A stretch of 64,000 nucleotides of DNA from Bifidobacterium ruminantium DSM 6489 (GCF_000770925.1 NZ_JDTK01000002.1:62001-126000), one strand, 5' to 3'. Positions 44,638-54,172 are shown, numbered from the stretch's first letter. The notes: generated by a model not told the origin, from the letters alone. Translations and numbers: made by a program.

Positions 44638-45642
44638 ATGAAGGCTTTGGTTTTGACTGGCATCAAGCAGTTTGAGATTCAGGAACTGGCTACCTCTGAG
44701 ATTCAGCCGAATGAAGTGCTGATCAACACCGCATACGCCGGTGTGTGCGGCACTGACCATGATCTGTATGCCGGACGTCCGGGCTCCGCGCCGGCTGTTC
44801 CGCCGATCGTGCTCGGCCATGAGAACTCCGGCGTCGTCGCCGCCATCGGCTCCGAGGTCACCAACGTCAAGGTGGGCGACCGTGTGGCCGTCGATCCGAA
44901 CATCTACTGCGGCCAGTGCGAGTACTGCCTGACCCAGCGTCCGGAGCTGTGCGACCACCTAAGCGCCGTCGGCGTCACCCGTGACGGCGGCTTGGCCGAG
45001 CAGTTCACCGCCCCGGCCACCGTGGTCTACAAGCTGCCGGACAACGTCTCCCTGCGCGACGCCGCCGCCATCGAACCGGTGTCCTGCGCCGTGCACGGCC
45101 TCGACCTGCTCAAGCTGCGCCCCTACCAGAAGGCCCTGGTCATCGGCGACGGCTTCATGGGACAGATCTTCGCCCAACTGCTGCAGGCCTATGGTGTGCA
45201 CCAGGTGGATCTGGCCGGCATCTTCGACGAGAAGCTGCAGCGCAACAAGGAGCAGTTCGGTGTGACCGAGACCTTCAACACCACGAAGGAGCCGGTTCCG
45301 ACGGACGCCTACGACGTCATCGTCGAGGCAGTCGGTCTGCCGGCCACCCAGGCCCAGGCGGTCGCCGCGGCCAAGAAGGGCGCGCAGGTGCTGATGTTCG
45401 GCGTCGGCCCGCAGGAGGCCCACTTCGAGATGAATACCTACGACATCTACAAGAAGCAGCTCACCATCCAGGGCTCCTTCATCAACCCGCTGACCTTCCG
45501 CGACGCCATCTCGCTGGTCTCCTCCGGCAAGATGAACATCGGCGGCCTTATCAGCCACGAGCTCAAGCTCGAAGAGGTTCAGGACTTCCTCGACGGCAAG
45601 ATCACCGGCGTTTCCAAGGCCGTCGTCAAGGTCGGCAAGTGA
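44638..45642 (+). CDS. zinc-dependent polyol/sorbitol-type dehydrogenase (MDR family)
   Basis: 334 residues from ATG 44638, 7 nt after GAGGAAGG. Medium-chain dehydrogenase: catalytic zinc ligands in [12 protein letters not shown] and LGHENSGVV, structural zinc [15 protein letters not shown], and a nucleotide-binding region near [21 protein letters not shown] (Gly pattern GDGFMG is slightly unusual). Probably NAD-linked oxidation of a polyol. The MFS carrier downstream supports a polyol route; the exact substrate is unknown. Confidence 0.87.
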   Translation: MKALVLTGIKQFEIQELATSEIQPNEVLINTAYAGVCGTDHDLYAGRPGSAPAVPPIVLGHENSGVVAAIGSEVTNVKVGDRVAVDPNIYCGQCEYCLTQRPELCDHLSAVGVTRDGGLAEQFTAPATVVYKLPDNVSLRDAAAIEPVSCAVHGLDLLKLRPYQKALVIGDGFMGQIFAQLLQAYGVHQVDLAGIFDEKLQRNKEQFGVTETFNTTKEPVPTDAYDVIVEAVGLPATQAQAVAAAKKGAQVLMFGVGPQEAHFEMNTYDIYKKQLTIQGSFINPLTFRDAISLVSSGKMNIGGLISHELKLEEVQDFLDGKITGVSKAVVKVGK

Positions 45643-45729
45643 CGTCGCGGACGGTTCCGCGATCGTTCCGATGAAATCGTGGCCGCCGCGTGTTACCTCT
45701 CTTGCGGCGGCCATCGTTCAATTCGCATC

Positions 45730-45787
45730 GGGTGCCATGGCAGGGTGGCCATGGCAGGGTGGCCATGGCAGGGTGGCCATGGCACCC
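45730..45787 (+). repeat. 3.4 tandem copies of a 14-base unit inside a hairpin
   Basis: ATGGCAGGGTGGCC repeats at 45737, 45751 and 45765, plus a partial copy at 45779. The outer arms GGGTGCCATGGC (45730-45741) and GCCATGGCACCC (45776-45787) are perfectly complementary, so the array is enclosed by a 12-bp stem. It lies between the dehydrogenase and carrier genes. Confidence 0.85.
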
Positions 45788-45858
45788 GTCCATTGAAGAC
45801 CTATATTGGTTTGTATGTTTTCTCATAGTTGAGAAGGATAACGGGTAAGGATGCTCGC

Positions 45859-47220
45859 ATGATTAAGCTTCTTGAACGGCTCGGCGTTCCGCGTACGCTG
45901 ATGCTCGGCTTCCTCGCCGTCGCGATCTTCATGACCGGCGATGGTTTTGAACTGACGTTCCTGTCGAAATTCATGGTGGATCAGGGATTCACCTCGTCCC
46001 AGGCCTCGCTGCTGGTCACCGTATATGGTCTGTTCGCGGCGTTCGGCGGCTGGTCCGCCGGCGTGCTTGCCGAGATGTTCGGCGCGCGCAAGGTCATGAT
46101 GTTCGGCGCGTGCTGGTGGATCGGCGTGCATCTGCTGTTCCTCGGCGTGGCCATTCCAAGCCATATCTATCCGTTGATCCTGGGCCTGTACGCCATCCGT
46201 GGCATCGGCTATCCGCTGTTCATCTACAGCTTCGTGGTGCTGATGGCGCAGTACATCTCCCCGTCCAGACTCGCTTCGGCCACCGGCTTCTTCTGGACCT
46301 GCTTCTCGTTGGGCATCGGCGTGTTCGGCGCGTATCTGCCAAGCTTCATCATGCCCGTGTTCGGCGAATACAAGACGTTCTGGTTCGCATTGCCCTTCTC
46401 CATCGTCGGTACGCTCATGTGCTTCTTCTTCGTGCCGAAGAACAAAGTCGTCAAGGGCGAGGGACTCAGCCGCAAGGAACAGCTCAAGGAGCTGACCGAA
46501 GGCGCCACCATCCTGTTCACCAATCGCAAGATCCTCATCTGCGCCATCATCCGCATCATCAACAACCTGCTGCTGTACGGCTTCCCCGTCATCATGCCGT
46601 TGTACCTGTGCACCACGCATAACGGCGGCATCAACATCTTCAAGACCGAGGAGTGGATGCGCATCTGGGGCTTCGTGTTCGTCGTCACCCTGATCTTCAA
46701 CACCTTCTGGGGCTGGTTCATGGACCGCTTCGGCTGGGTATGGCCGATGCGCTGGTTCGGCTGCGCGGTGCTCGCCGTCGGCTCGGTGGCGTTCTACTAC
46801 ATTCCGCAGTGGTTCGGCGCAAACGCACTGATGATGATCATCGCCTCTATTATTGTCGGCATCGGCACCTGTGCCTTCTCGTCGCTGCCGACCATCATGA
46901 CGCTGTACGCAGGCGAAGGCAAGCAGGGAGCCGCGCTATCCGCATACAACCTCGCCGCCGGCCTGACCACGTTCGCCGGCCCCGGCATCGCCACGATTCT
47001 GTTGCCGGTCATTGGCTATGGCGGTGTGTGCTGGACCTACGCCGCGCTATACGTGCTGGCGTTCGTTCTCACGCTGTTCATCCGCCCGAAGCAGCCTGGA
47101 TTCGATGAGCATGGCCTTCGTGTCAAGTCGGCCAAGAAGAGCGAGCAGTCGGCTGAAGTCGCGTCCCAGACCGCGTCGGAAGCGCCGGTTGCCGTGGAAT
47201 CGTCCGAGGCGGCGCACTGA
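45859..47220 (+). CDS. MFS transporter, RbtT/DalT/CsbX-like (polyol)
   Basis: 453 residues from ATG 45859, 8 nt after AAGG. About 12 membrane helices. RbtT/DalT-type sequence: MTGDGFELTFLSKFMVDQGF, GGWSAGVLAEMFGARKVMM (MFS loop), GIGYPLFIYSFVVLMAQYI, FTNRKILICAIIRIINNLLLYGFPVIMPLY and WGWFMDRFGWVWPMRWFG. Such carriers take up ribitol or arabitol in Klebsiella. The cytoplasmic tail is S/E/A-rich. A role with the adjacent dehydrogenase is inferred. Confidence 0.82.
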   Translation: MIKLLERLGVPRTLMLGFLAVAIFMTGDGFELTFLSKFMVDQGFTSSQASLLVTVYGLFAAFGGWSAGVLAEMFGARKVMMFGACWWIGVHLLFLGVAIPSHIYPLILGLYAIRGIGYPLFIYSFVVLMAQYISPSRLASATGFFWTCFSLGIGVFGAYLPSFIMPVFGEYKTFWFALPFSIVGTLMCFFFVPKNKVVKGEGLSRKEQLKELTEGATILFTNRKILICAIIRIINNLLLYGFPVIMPLYLCTTHNGGINIFKTEEWMRIWGFVFVVTLIFNTFWGWFMDRFGWVWPMRWFGCAVLAVGSVAFYYIPQWFGANALMMIIASIIVGIGTCAFSSLPTIMTLYAGEGKQGAALSAYNLAAGLTTFAGPGIATILLPVIGYGGVCWTYAALYVLAFVLTLFIRPKQPGFDEHGLRVKSAKKSEQSAEVASQTASEAPVAVESSEAAH

Positions 47221-47277
47221 GACGTCATAATCGATAACACAATATCCGATCAATATCCATCGCAAAGGAGAACCATC

Positions 47278-47676
47278 ATGAGCAAGCCCATGACCGCATT
47301 CACCACCGATTTCCAGCATTCCGGCATGATTGCCAAGGATCTGGACGAGACCATTGAGTTCTACACCAAGAAGCTCGGCTTCGAAGTGGCGGGCATCTTC
47401 CATAACGGCGAGAACCGTTGCGCCTTCCTGCGCTACGGCCATCTGACCATCGAGACCTGGGAGGGCGAGCCTGCCCCGATGACCACCGGCGCCATCAACC
47501 ACTGGGCGTTCGACACTCCGGATATCGAAGCCGCCTTCGAGAACGCCAAGGAGCTCGGACTGAAGTTCAAGGACACCGAGATCCAGCACATCGACAGCTT
47601 CTGGGATCACGGCATCCGTTACTTCAACGTGTACGGTCCCAATGGCGAGACCATCGAGTTCTGCCAGATCGTCTGA
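47278..47676 (+). CDS. VOC (glyoxalase/dioxygenase) superfamily protein
   Basis: 132 residues. Single-domain VOC fold: FQHSGMIAKDLDETIEFYTKKLGFEVAG, INHWAFDTPDIEAAFENAKELG and FYVYGPNGETIEF-like YFNVYGPNGETIEFCQIV. Likely metal ligands are His15, His near residue 80 and Glu128. Substrate unknown; it could isomerise or cleave a sugar intermediate in the neighbouring polyol pathway. AAAGGAGAA precedes it. Confidence 0.82.
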   Translation: MSKPMTAFTTDFQHSGMIAKDLDETIEFYTKKLGFEVAGIFHNGENRCAFLRYGHLTIETWEGEPAPMTTGAINHWAFDTPDIEAAFENAKELGLKFKDTEIQHIDSFWDHGIRYFNVYGPNGETIEFCQIV

Positions 47677-47689
47677 GACGACGGAACTA

Positions 47690-47743
47690 CGACAGGGGCG
47701 TGTCCCGACTATCGAAGTCGGGACACGCCCCTGTCGTTTTTTT
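47690..47743. terminator. 21-bp perfect terminator
   Basis: 47690-47710 pairs perfectly with 47716-47736 (loop ATCGA), followed by seven T. It ends the VOC gene and faces the ROK gene stop. Confidence 0.95.
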
Positions 47744-47760
47744 CATATACGCGGAACGCG

Positions 47761-48897
47761 TCAGATTTCCGTGTTGCAGATGTCGGCCACATAGGATTGC
47801 ACGAATCGCAATGCAGCGCCGATGATGTTCTGATCCTCCATACACAGGCTTTTGCGCAGAACGAAGTGTGTGTCGTGGAACGCGCTTTTCTCCTCGACCA
47901 GCGCCTTGAGATGGTCGATATCATCCGAATCGAGATATCGTGCCGCCTCGCCGCCGATGATGATGTCTCCGGCGAGCAGCGCGCGGACGTTGCTTACGGC
48001 CTGCGCCACGTTGGCCAGCCAATGGTCGAAGCGCTGCCTATGCCCGTGCTCGCCCTGTCTGAGCACGCTGAAGAATCCGGACAGGCTTTCGCCATCCTCC
48101 AGCAGGGTTTCCGGTGAACAGTAGGTGTCCATGCAACCATACTGACCGCAATAGCATTTGTTGCCGCCGGGAACGAGTGTCATGTGTTCGATGACGCCGT
48201 TGCGCAGATTGGGACCTTGATGCAGCTGACCGTCAATGATCACCGCGCCGCCGGGCCGCATCTCGAGGTACACGCAGACCGCATCGCTGAGCGCGTGGTC
48301 GAGCCAGAGCTCGGTCATGGCCGAAGCGTCGGAATCATGGATCATGATGCTCGGATAGCGTACGTTCTGTGCGATGGTGCCCAGTTTAACGCCCGTGTTG
48401 CCCATGATGCTGCCGAAGCTGATGGTCGTGCCATCTGCCGACACGATGCCTTGGATGGCGAACGCGACTCCCAGGATGCCGCTGCCGCCGCGTTCGACTT
48501 TTGCGGCGAAGTCGTTGATGATGCCGCCTATTTTCTGGTAGTACGCGTCGGTGTTGCGGTAGGGGAGCGCGGCGTGATGCCGCGCGATGACATGACCGTG
48601 CAGATCGATCGCGCACAGGTTCAGCCTGTTGGCTCGCATGGCCACGCCGATGGCCGCCTTGCACCGCGATTCGAACACGAAGGTCTGCGCTTTTCTGCCG
48701 CCGGTGGATTCCAATTGCTCGCCCTTGCCGACGAGCCCCTCCTGTTCTAGCGCGCGCAGGTTCTGGGTGATGGTCGGCAGGCTGAGGCCAAGTTCCCGTT
48801 CCAGAACCTGTTTGGTGGCTGGGCCATTCGTATACAGGTATCTGGTCAGAGCTCGTTTGTTGAGCTCCTTCACTGCCATGGTGGGAACGGCTTTCAT
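47761..48897 (-). CDS. ROK family transcriptional repressor
   Basis: 378 residues from ATG 48897 with AAGGAG 6 nt upstream. N-terminal winged helix (KRALTRYLYTNGPATKQVLERELGLSLPTITQNLRALEQEGL) and a ROK sugar-kinase-like domain with zinc motif GGNKCYCGQYGCMDTYCS. Kinase motifs look weak, as in XylR/NagC-type repressors. Probably senses a sugar or polyol (phosphate) and controls the divergent or neighbouring dehydrogenase and itself, since both promoters share an 18-base motif. Confidence 0.9.
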   Translation of the reverse strand: MKAVPTMAVKELNKRALTRYLYTNGPATKQVLERELGLSLPTITQNLRALEQEGLVGKGEQLESTGGRKAQTFVFESRCKAAIGVAMRANRLNLCAIDLHGHVIARHHAALPYRNTDAYYQKIGGIINDFAAKVERGGSGILGVAFAIQGIVSADGTTISFGSIMGNTGVKLGTIAQNVRYPSIMIHDSDASAMTELWLDHALSDAVCVYLEMRPGGAVIIDGQLHQGPNLRNGVIEHMTLVPGGNKCYCGQYGCMDTYCSPETLLEDGESLSGFFSVLRQGEHGHRQRFDHWLANVAQAVSNVRALLAGDIIIGGEAARYLDSDDIDHLKALVEEKSAFHDTHFVLRKSLCMEDQNIIGAALRFVQSYVADICNTEI

Positions 48898-48931
48898 GTC
48901 TGCTCCTTAACGGGATATGTTGCTTCTGTCG

Positions 48932-48961
48932 ATTATACCTTTACAAAAGTATTTTTATGAA
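48932..48961 (-). promoter_or_regulatory. promoter of the ROK gene with the shared AT-rich motif
   Basis: On the - strand TTCATA (48961-48956), 18 bases, TATAAT (48937-48932). The + strand motif TTTACAAAAGTATTTTTA (48940-48957) lies between them and resembles the dehydrogenase promoter motif. Autoregulation is inferred. From 48962 to 49180 the gap is AT-rich without a gene. Confidence 0.55.
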
Positions 48962-49184
48962 GTGTGCCGTCAATCGTAAGAAAAATAAAAACTTTAAAAA
49001 AAGCTCTTTAGGAAATGGTGAAAATAGTGTTCGATAAGTGGACGTAAAGTGAACAAAACGCGTCAAAAGAGAGTCTGTTGCATGGTAAATGTTCGGAAAA
49101 ATCGATAAAAAGAACAAAAAAAGATAAGAAGCGAACATGAATTACACGACACGACGAAGAATATGTAACGCCATTATTGTCGAG

Positions 49185-49206
49185 TATATTGTGACTCAGG
49201 TCACAA
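49185..49206 (+). promoter_or_regulatory. Rex-like operator upstream of adhE
   Basis: TTGTGACTCAGGTCACAA (49189-49206) is a perfect dyad of TTGTGAC and GTCACAA with a 4-base spacer, close to the Rex consensus TTGTGAA-N4-TTCACAA. A -10-like TATATT (49185-49190) overlaps it. Control of adhE by the NADH/NAD sensor Rex is inferred. Confidence 0.65.
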
Positions 49207-49296
49207 CATGATCAGCAACGTGCCGTCCGTCATATGGACGGGCGGAGATAACTGAAAAACCTTTGCAATTCCCCAAAGAATCGAGGAGGACTTCAA

Positions 49297-52029
49297 GTGG
49301 CAGACGCAAAGAAGAAGGAAGAACCGGTCAAGCCGACTCCGGAAGAGAAGCTCGCCGCAGCCGAAGCTGAGGTCGACGCCCTGGTCAAGAAGGGTCTGAA
49401 GGCTCTTGACGAATTCGAAAAGCTCGATCAGAAGCAGGTCGACCACATCGTGGCCAAGGCTTCCGTCGCGGCTCTGAACAAGCACTTGGTGCTCGCCAAG
49501 ATGGCTGTCGAGGAAACCCATCGTGGCCTGGTCGAGGACAAGGCTACCAAGAACATCTTCGCCTGCGAGCACGTCACCAACTATCTGGCCGGACAGAAGA
49601 CCGTCGGCATCATCCGTGAGGACGACGTGCTGGGCATCGACGAAATCGCCGAGCCGGTCGGCGTCGTCGCCGGCGTGACCCCGGTCACCAACCCGACCTC
49701 CACCGCCATCTTCAAGTCCCTGATCGCGTTGAAGACCCGTTGTCCGATCATCTTCGGTTTCCACCCGGGCGCCCAGAACTGCTCCGTCGCGGCCGCCAAG
49801 ATCGTGCGCGACGCCGCTATCGAGGCTGGCGCTCCTGAGAACTGCATCCAGTGGATCGAGCATCCGTCCATCGAGGCGACCGGCGCGCTGATGAAGCATG
49901 ACGGCGTTGCCACCATCCTCGCCACCGGCGGTCCGGGCATGGTCAAGGCCGCGTACTCCTCCGGCAAGCCCGCTTTGGGCGTCGGCGCTGGCAACGCTCC
50001 GGCGTACGTCGACAAGAACGTCGATGTCGTGCGCGCCGCCAACGACCTGATCCTGTCCAAGCACTTCGATTACGGCATGATCTGCGCCACCGAGCAGGCC
50101 ATCATCGCCGACAAGGACATCTACGATCCGCTCGTCAAGGAACTCAAGCGCCGCAAGGCCTACTTCGTGAACGACGAGGAGAAGGCCAAGCTCGAGCAGT
50201 ACATGTTCGGCTGCACCGCCTATTCCGGACAGACCCCGAAGCTCAACTCCGTGGTGCCGGGCAAGTCCCCGCAGTACATCGCCAAGGCTGCCGGCTTCGA
50301 GATTCCGGAAGACGCCACCATCCTCGCCGCCGAGTGCAAGGAAGTCGGCGAGAACGAGCCGCTGACCATGGAGAAGCTCGCTCCGGTCCAGGCCGTGCTG
50401 AAGTCCGACAACAAGGAACAGGGCTTCGAGATGTGCGAGGCCATGCTGAAGCATGGCGCCGGCCACACCGCCGCCATCCACACCAACAACCAGGATCTGG
50501 TCCGCGAATACGGCCAGCGCATGCATGCCTGCCGCATCATCTGGAACTCCCCGAGCTCCCTCGGCGGCGTGGGTGACATCTACAACGCCATCGCCCCGTC
50601 CCTGACCCTGGGCTGCGGCTCCTACGGCGGCAACTCCGTGTCCGGCAACGTCCAGGCGGTCAACCTTCTCAACATCAAGCGCATTGCTCGGAGGAACAAC
50701 AACATGCAGTGGTTCAAGATTCCGGCCAAGACCTACTTCGAGCCGAACGCCATCAAGTACCTGCGCGACATGTACGGCATCGAAAAGGCCGTCATCGTGT
50801 GCGACAAGGTCATGGAGCAGCTCGGCATCGTCGACAAGATCATCGACCAGCTGCGCGCCCGTTCCAACCGCGTGACCTTCCGCATCATCGACTACGTCGA
50901 GCCGGAGCCGAGCGTCGAGACCGTCGAGCGCGGCGCCGCCATGATGCGTGACGAGTTCGAGCCGGATACCATCATCGCCGTCGGCGGTGGCTCCCCGATG
51001 GACGCCTCCAAGATCATGTGGCTGCTGTACGAGCACCCGGAGATCTCCTTCTCCGATGTGCGTGAGAAGTTCTTCGATATCCGCAAGCGCGCGTTCAAGA
51101 TCCCGCCGCTGGGCAAGAAGGCCAAGCTGGTGTGCATCCCGACCTCCTCCGGCACCGGTTCCGAGGTCACGCCGTTCGCTGTGATCACCGACCACAAGAC
51201 CGGCTACAAGTACCCGATCACCGATTACGCGTTGACCCCGTCCGTCGCCATCGTCGATCCGGTGCTGGCCCGCACCCAGCCGCGCAAGCTGGCCTCCGAC
51301 GCCGGCTTTGACGCCCTGACCCACGCCTTCGAGGCTTACGTGTCCGTGTACGCCAACGACTTCACCGACGCCATGGCTCTGCACGCGGCCAAGCTGGTCT
51401 GGGACAATCTCGCCGAGTCCGTCAACGGCGAGCCGGGTGAGGAGAAGACTCGCGCCCAGGAGAAGATGCACAACGCCGCCACCATGGCCGGCATGGCATT
51501 CGGTTCCGCCTTCCTCGGCATGTGCCATGGCATGGCCCACACCATCGGCGCTCTGTGCCACGTGGCCCACGGCCGTACCAACTCCATCCTGCTGCCGTAC
51601 GTGATCCGCTACAACGGATCCGTTCCGGAGGAGCCGACCAGCTGGCCGAAGTACAGCAAGTACATCGCTCCGGAGCGCTACCAGGAGATCGCCAAGAACC
51701 TTGGTGTCAACCCGGGCAAGACTCCCGAGGAAGGTGTCGAGAACCTGGCGAAGGCGGTCGAGGATTACCGTGACAACAAGCTCGGTATGAACAAGAGCTT
51801 CCAGGAGTGCGGTGTGGATGAGGACTACTACTGGTCCATCATCGACCAAATCGGCATGCGCGCCTACGAGGATCAGTGCGCTCCGGCGAACCCGCGTATC
51901 CCGCAGATCGAGGATATGAAGGACATCGCCATCGCCGCCTACTATGGCGTCAGCCAGAAGGAAGGCCACCAGCTGCGCGTCCAGCGCCAGGGCGAAGCCG
52001 CCACGGAGGAAGCCTCCGAGCGCGTCTGA
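49297..52029 (+). CDS. adhE: bifunctional acetaldehyde-CoA/alcohol dehydrogenase
   Basis: 910 residues, GTG start with GAGGAGGA about 6 nt upstream. It reduces acetyl-CoA through acetaldehyde to ethanol, regenerating NAD in the bifid fermentation. N-terminal aldehyde dehydrogenase half (PVGVVAGVTPVTNPTSTAIFKSL; FDYGMICATEQAII with the catalytic Cys) and C-terminal iron alcohol dehydrogenase half (AVGGGSPMDASKIMWLLYE; DALTHAFEAYVSVYAND; GMCHGMAHTIGALCHVAHG with iron-binding His). Length is typical; family members form spirosomes. A Rex-like operator is upstream. Confidence 0.97.
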   Translation: MADAKKKEEPVKPTPEEKLAAAEAEVDALVKKGLKALDEFEKLDQKQVDHIVAKASVAALNKHLVLAKMAVEETHRGLVEDKATKNIFACEHVTNYLAGQKTVGIIREDDVLGIDEIAEPVGVVAGVTPVTNPTSTAIFKSLIALKTRCPIIFGFHPGAQNCSVAAAKIVRDAAIEAGAPENCIQWIEHPSIEATGALMKHDGVATILATGGPGMVKAAYSSGKPALGVGAGNAPAYVDKNVDVVRAANDLILSKHFDYGMICATEQAIIADKDIYDPLVKELKRRKAYFVNDEEKAKLEQYMFGCTAYSGQTPKLNSVVPGKSPQYIAKAAGFEIPEDATILAAECKEVGENEPLTMEKLAPVQAVLKSDNKEQGFEMCEAMLKHGAGHTAAIHTNNQDLVREYGQRMHACRIIWNSPSSLGGVGDIYNAIAPSLTLGCGSYGGNSVSGNVQAVNLLNIKRIARRNNNMQWFKIPAKTYFEPNAIKYLRDMYGIEKAVIVCDKVMEQLGIVDKIIDQLRARSNRVTFRIIDYVEPEPSVETVERGAAMMRDEFEPDTIIAVGGGSPMDASKIMWLLYEHPEISFSDVREKFFDIRKRAFKIPPLGKKAKLVCIPTSSGTGSEVTPFAVITDHKTGYKYPITDYALTPSVAIVDPVLARTQPRKLASDAGFDALTHAFEAYVSVYANDFTDAMALHAAKLVWDNLAESVNGEPGEEKTRAQEKMHNAATMAGMAFGSAFLGMCHGMAHTIGALCHVAHGRTNSILLPYVIRYNGSVPEEPTSWPKYSKYIAPERYQEIAKNLGVNPGKTPEEGVENLAKAVEDYRDNKLGMNKSFQECGVDEDYYWSIIDQIGMRAYEDQCAPANPRIPQIEDMKDIAIAAYYGVSQKEGHQLRVQRQGEAATEEASERV

Positions 52030-52058
52030 TCGCCATATCATCGCCATATCGGTGTGAC

Positions 52059-52133
52059 TCCTTATATATAGGACATGTATAAGGAATCGTGAAAAGGAGT
52101 CCGACGGGAAACCGCCGGACTCCTTTCTTTTTT
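52059..52133 (+). terminator. hairpin and intrinsic terminator after adhE
   Basis: A small stem TCCTTATA/TATAAGGA (52059-52066 with 52078-52085) precedes a terminator: AAAGGAGTCCG (52093-52103) pairs with CGGACTCCTTT (52116-52126), then CTTTTTT. Two copies of CGCCATATC lie just before (from 52031). Confidence 0.88.
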
Positions 52134-52527
52134 CGAGGCATGATTTTTCGAGACATGAAGGGCGCGGCGAGGTGTTCTTGACATGCGTTTTGCAGGCTTC
52201 TTTCGATGCGGATCAGGCGGATGCGGATAGGGTGATTCGCATATGGACGGGCATGGCCGAAACCGTTGGAAAATGCGCGACACGCGCGGATTTCAGTTGT
52301 TCACCCCTGATGCTTAGATAAAGAAGTTGCCTGATTTTAGGGCTCGCAAATTGTAATTCAAAAAGCGAGCGTGGCACAGCGAATCACTCCGGTGATGAAC
52401 TGCATGGCCGCGCACTGATGTGGTATGGCCACGGGACTCCATGGTTCCGGGGGTCTTTCTGCGCCGGTGCCCTTGGAAGCAGGCTGGTAAACAGTAACTA
52501 ACGAATCGCTAGAAAGGGCGGAAGGCA
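52134..52527 (+). promoter_or_regulatory. gap before the S10 operon, probable promoter and leader
   Basis: About 400 bases without a gene. A TTAGAT at about 52315 can act as -10, with TTTCAG 17 bases upstream. The leader then holds a stem GCTCGC/GCGAGC (52343-52348 with 52366-52371) and GC-rich structures up to 52490. A control element for the S10 operon is plausible, but no L4 target could be fixed. Confidence 0.4.
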
Positions 52528-52836
52528 ATGGCGGGACAGAAAATCCGCATCAGGCTTAAGTCCTATGACCATGAGGTCATCGACCAATCGGCGAAGAAGA
52601 TCGTCGAAACGGTGACGAACGCGGGTGCAACTGTGGTTGGCCCGGTTCCGCTCCCGACCGAGAAGAACGTGTTCGTCGTTATCCGTTCTCCTCACAAGTA
52701 CAAGGATTCTCGCGAGCATTTCGAGATGCGTACTCATAAGCGTCTCATCGACATTGTGGACCCGACCCCGAAGGCCGTGGACTCCCTCATGCACATTGAT
52801 CTGCCCGCAGACGTGAACATCGAGATCAAGCTGTAA
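52528..52836 (+). CDS. rpsJ: 30S ribosomal protein S10
   Basis: 102 residues: [29 protein letters not shown], then [36 protein letters not shown], the S10 signature. First gene of the S10 operon; also the NusE antitermination factor. GAAAGGGCGGAAGG lies upstream of the ATG. Confidence 0.98.
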   Translation: MAGQKIRIRLKSYDHEVIDQSAKKIVETVTNAGATVVGPVPLPTEKNVFVVIRSPHKYKDSREHFEMRTHKRLIDIVDPTPKAVDSLMHIDLPADVNIEIKL

Positions 52837-52853
52837 GGGAGGAGGAAACCATT

Positions 52854-53495
52854 ATGTCTAATCGCACTGCACTGCTGGGCAAGAAGCTCGGCATGTCTCA
52901 GGTCTGGGACGAGAACGGTTTCTTCGTTCCCGTGACCCTCGTTGACGTGTCCACCAACGTGGTGACCGCCGTCAAGTCCGAGGAATCCGACGGCTACAAG
53001 GCTGTTCAGCTTGGCTACGGCCAGGTTGACCCGACCAAGGTGACCAAGCCGCTTGCCGGCCACTTCGCCAAGGCTGGCGTCACCCCGCGTCGTCACCTCG
53101 CTGAGGTTCGCACCGATAACGCCGAAGAGTTCGAGCCGGGTCAGGAGCTGACCGCTGAGCTGTTCCCGGAGGGCACCCTGGTCGACGTGACCGGTACCAC
53201 CAAGGGCAAGGGCTTCGCGGGCACCATCAAGCGTTGGGGCTTCAAGTCCTATCGTCGTACCCACGGCTCTCACAAGAACGAGCGTCGTCCTGGCTCTGTC
53301 GGCGCATGCGCCACTCCGAGCCGCATCCTCAAGGGCAAGCGTATGGCCGGCCGCATGGGTCATGTGACCAACACCGCGCTGAACCTCACCATCGTTTCGT
53401 CGGATGTTGAGAACGGCGTGCTGGCTATCAAGGGCGCCATTCCGGGCCCGAAGGGCAGCATCGTTCTCGTCCGTTCGGCAGTGAAGGGAGCCTGA
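52854..53495 (+). CDS. rplC: 50S ribosomal protein L3
   Basis: 213 residues. LLGKKLGMSQVWDENGFFVPVTLV and GKGFAGTIKRWGFKSYRRTHGSHKNERRPGSVGACATPSRILKGKRMAGRMG (read in parts) are L3 blocks. Early assembly protein near the peptidyl-transferase centre. AGGGAGGAGG precedes it; 17 bases after rpsJ. Confidence 0.98.
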   Translation: MSNRTALLGKKLGMSQVWDENGFFVPVTLVDVSTNVVTAVKSEESDGYKAVQLGYGQVDPTKVTKPLAGHFAKAGVTPRRHLAEVRTDNAEEFEPGQELTAELFPEGTLVDVTGTTKGKGFAGTIKRWGFKSYRRTHGSHKNERRPGSVGACATPSRILKGKRMAGRMGHVTNTALNLTIVSSDVENGVLAIKGAIPGPKGSIVLVRSAVKGA

Positions 53496-53501
53496 TAAAT
53501 C

Positions 53502-54167
53502 ATGGCAAACGTTACTCTGAACGTCACCGATAACAAGGGCAAGGCCACCGGCACCGTCGATGCTCCGGCTGAGATCTTCGGCTTCTCCGCCGAGGAAGTC
53601 CAGTCCCGCATCCCGCTGATCCACCAGGTCGTCATCGCCCAGCTCGCTGCTGCTCGCCAGGGCACCCACGCCACCAAGACTCGTGGCATGGTTTCCGGCG
53701 GTGGCCGCAAGCCGTGGAAGCAGAAGGGCACCGGTCGTGCTCGTCAGGGCTCCATCCGTGCACCGCAGTGGTACCACGGCGGCACCGTGTTCGGTCCGCA
53801 GCCGCGTGACTACTCCCAGCGCACCCCGAAGAAGATGAAGGCCGCTGCTCTCAAGTACGTGCTTTCCGATCGCGCCAATGCCGGTCACGTGGCCGTTGTC
53901 GACTTCGGTGTTTCCGAAGCCCCGTCCACCAAGGCCGCCGTTGCCGCTCTTACCCCGGTGACCGAGAACAAGTTCACCACCGTGGTGCTCTCTCGCGAGA
54001 ATGTGAACGAATGGCTTTCCGTTCGTAACATCCCGACCGTTCACCCGATCTTCGCCGATCAGCTCAACACGTACGATGTGGTCACCGCTCAGTACGTGGT
54101 CTTCTCCAAGGAAGGCTTCGACGCCTTCGTTGCCGCGAAGACCGAGCCGGCTGCAAAGGAGGCCTGA
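53502..54167 (+). CDS. rplD: 50S ribosomal protein L4
   Basis: 221 residues. [22 protein letters not shown], then [23 protein letters not shown], the L4 tunnel loop. C-terminal [11 protein letters not shown]. In E. coli L4 represses its own operon. Six bases after rplC. Confidence 0.98.
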   Translation: MANVTLNVTDNKGKATGTVDAPAEIFGFSAEEVQSRIPLIHQVVIAQLAAARQGTHATKTRGMVSGGGRKPWKQKGTGRARQGSIRAPQWYHGGTVFGPQPRDYSQRTPKKMKAAALKYVLSDRANAGHVAVVDFGVSEAPSTKAAVAALTPVTENKFTTVVLSRENVNEWLSVRNIPTVHPIFADQLNTYDVVTAQYVVFSKEGFDAFVAAKTEPAAKEA

Positions 54168-54172
54168 TTTTC

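Noticed and set aside
49201..52047. 948-residue open frame on the minus strand opposite adhE
   Set aside because: It is a GC-rich shadow frame; the plus strand encodes AdhE with full domain motifs and a proper start site.
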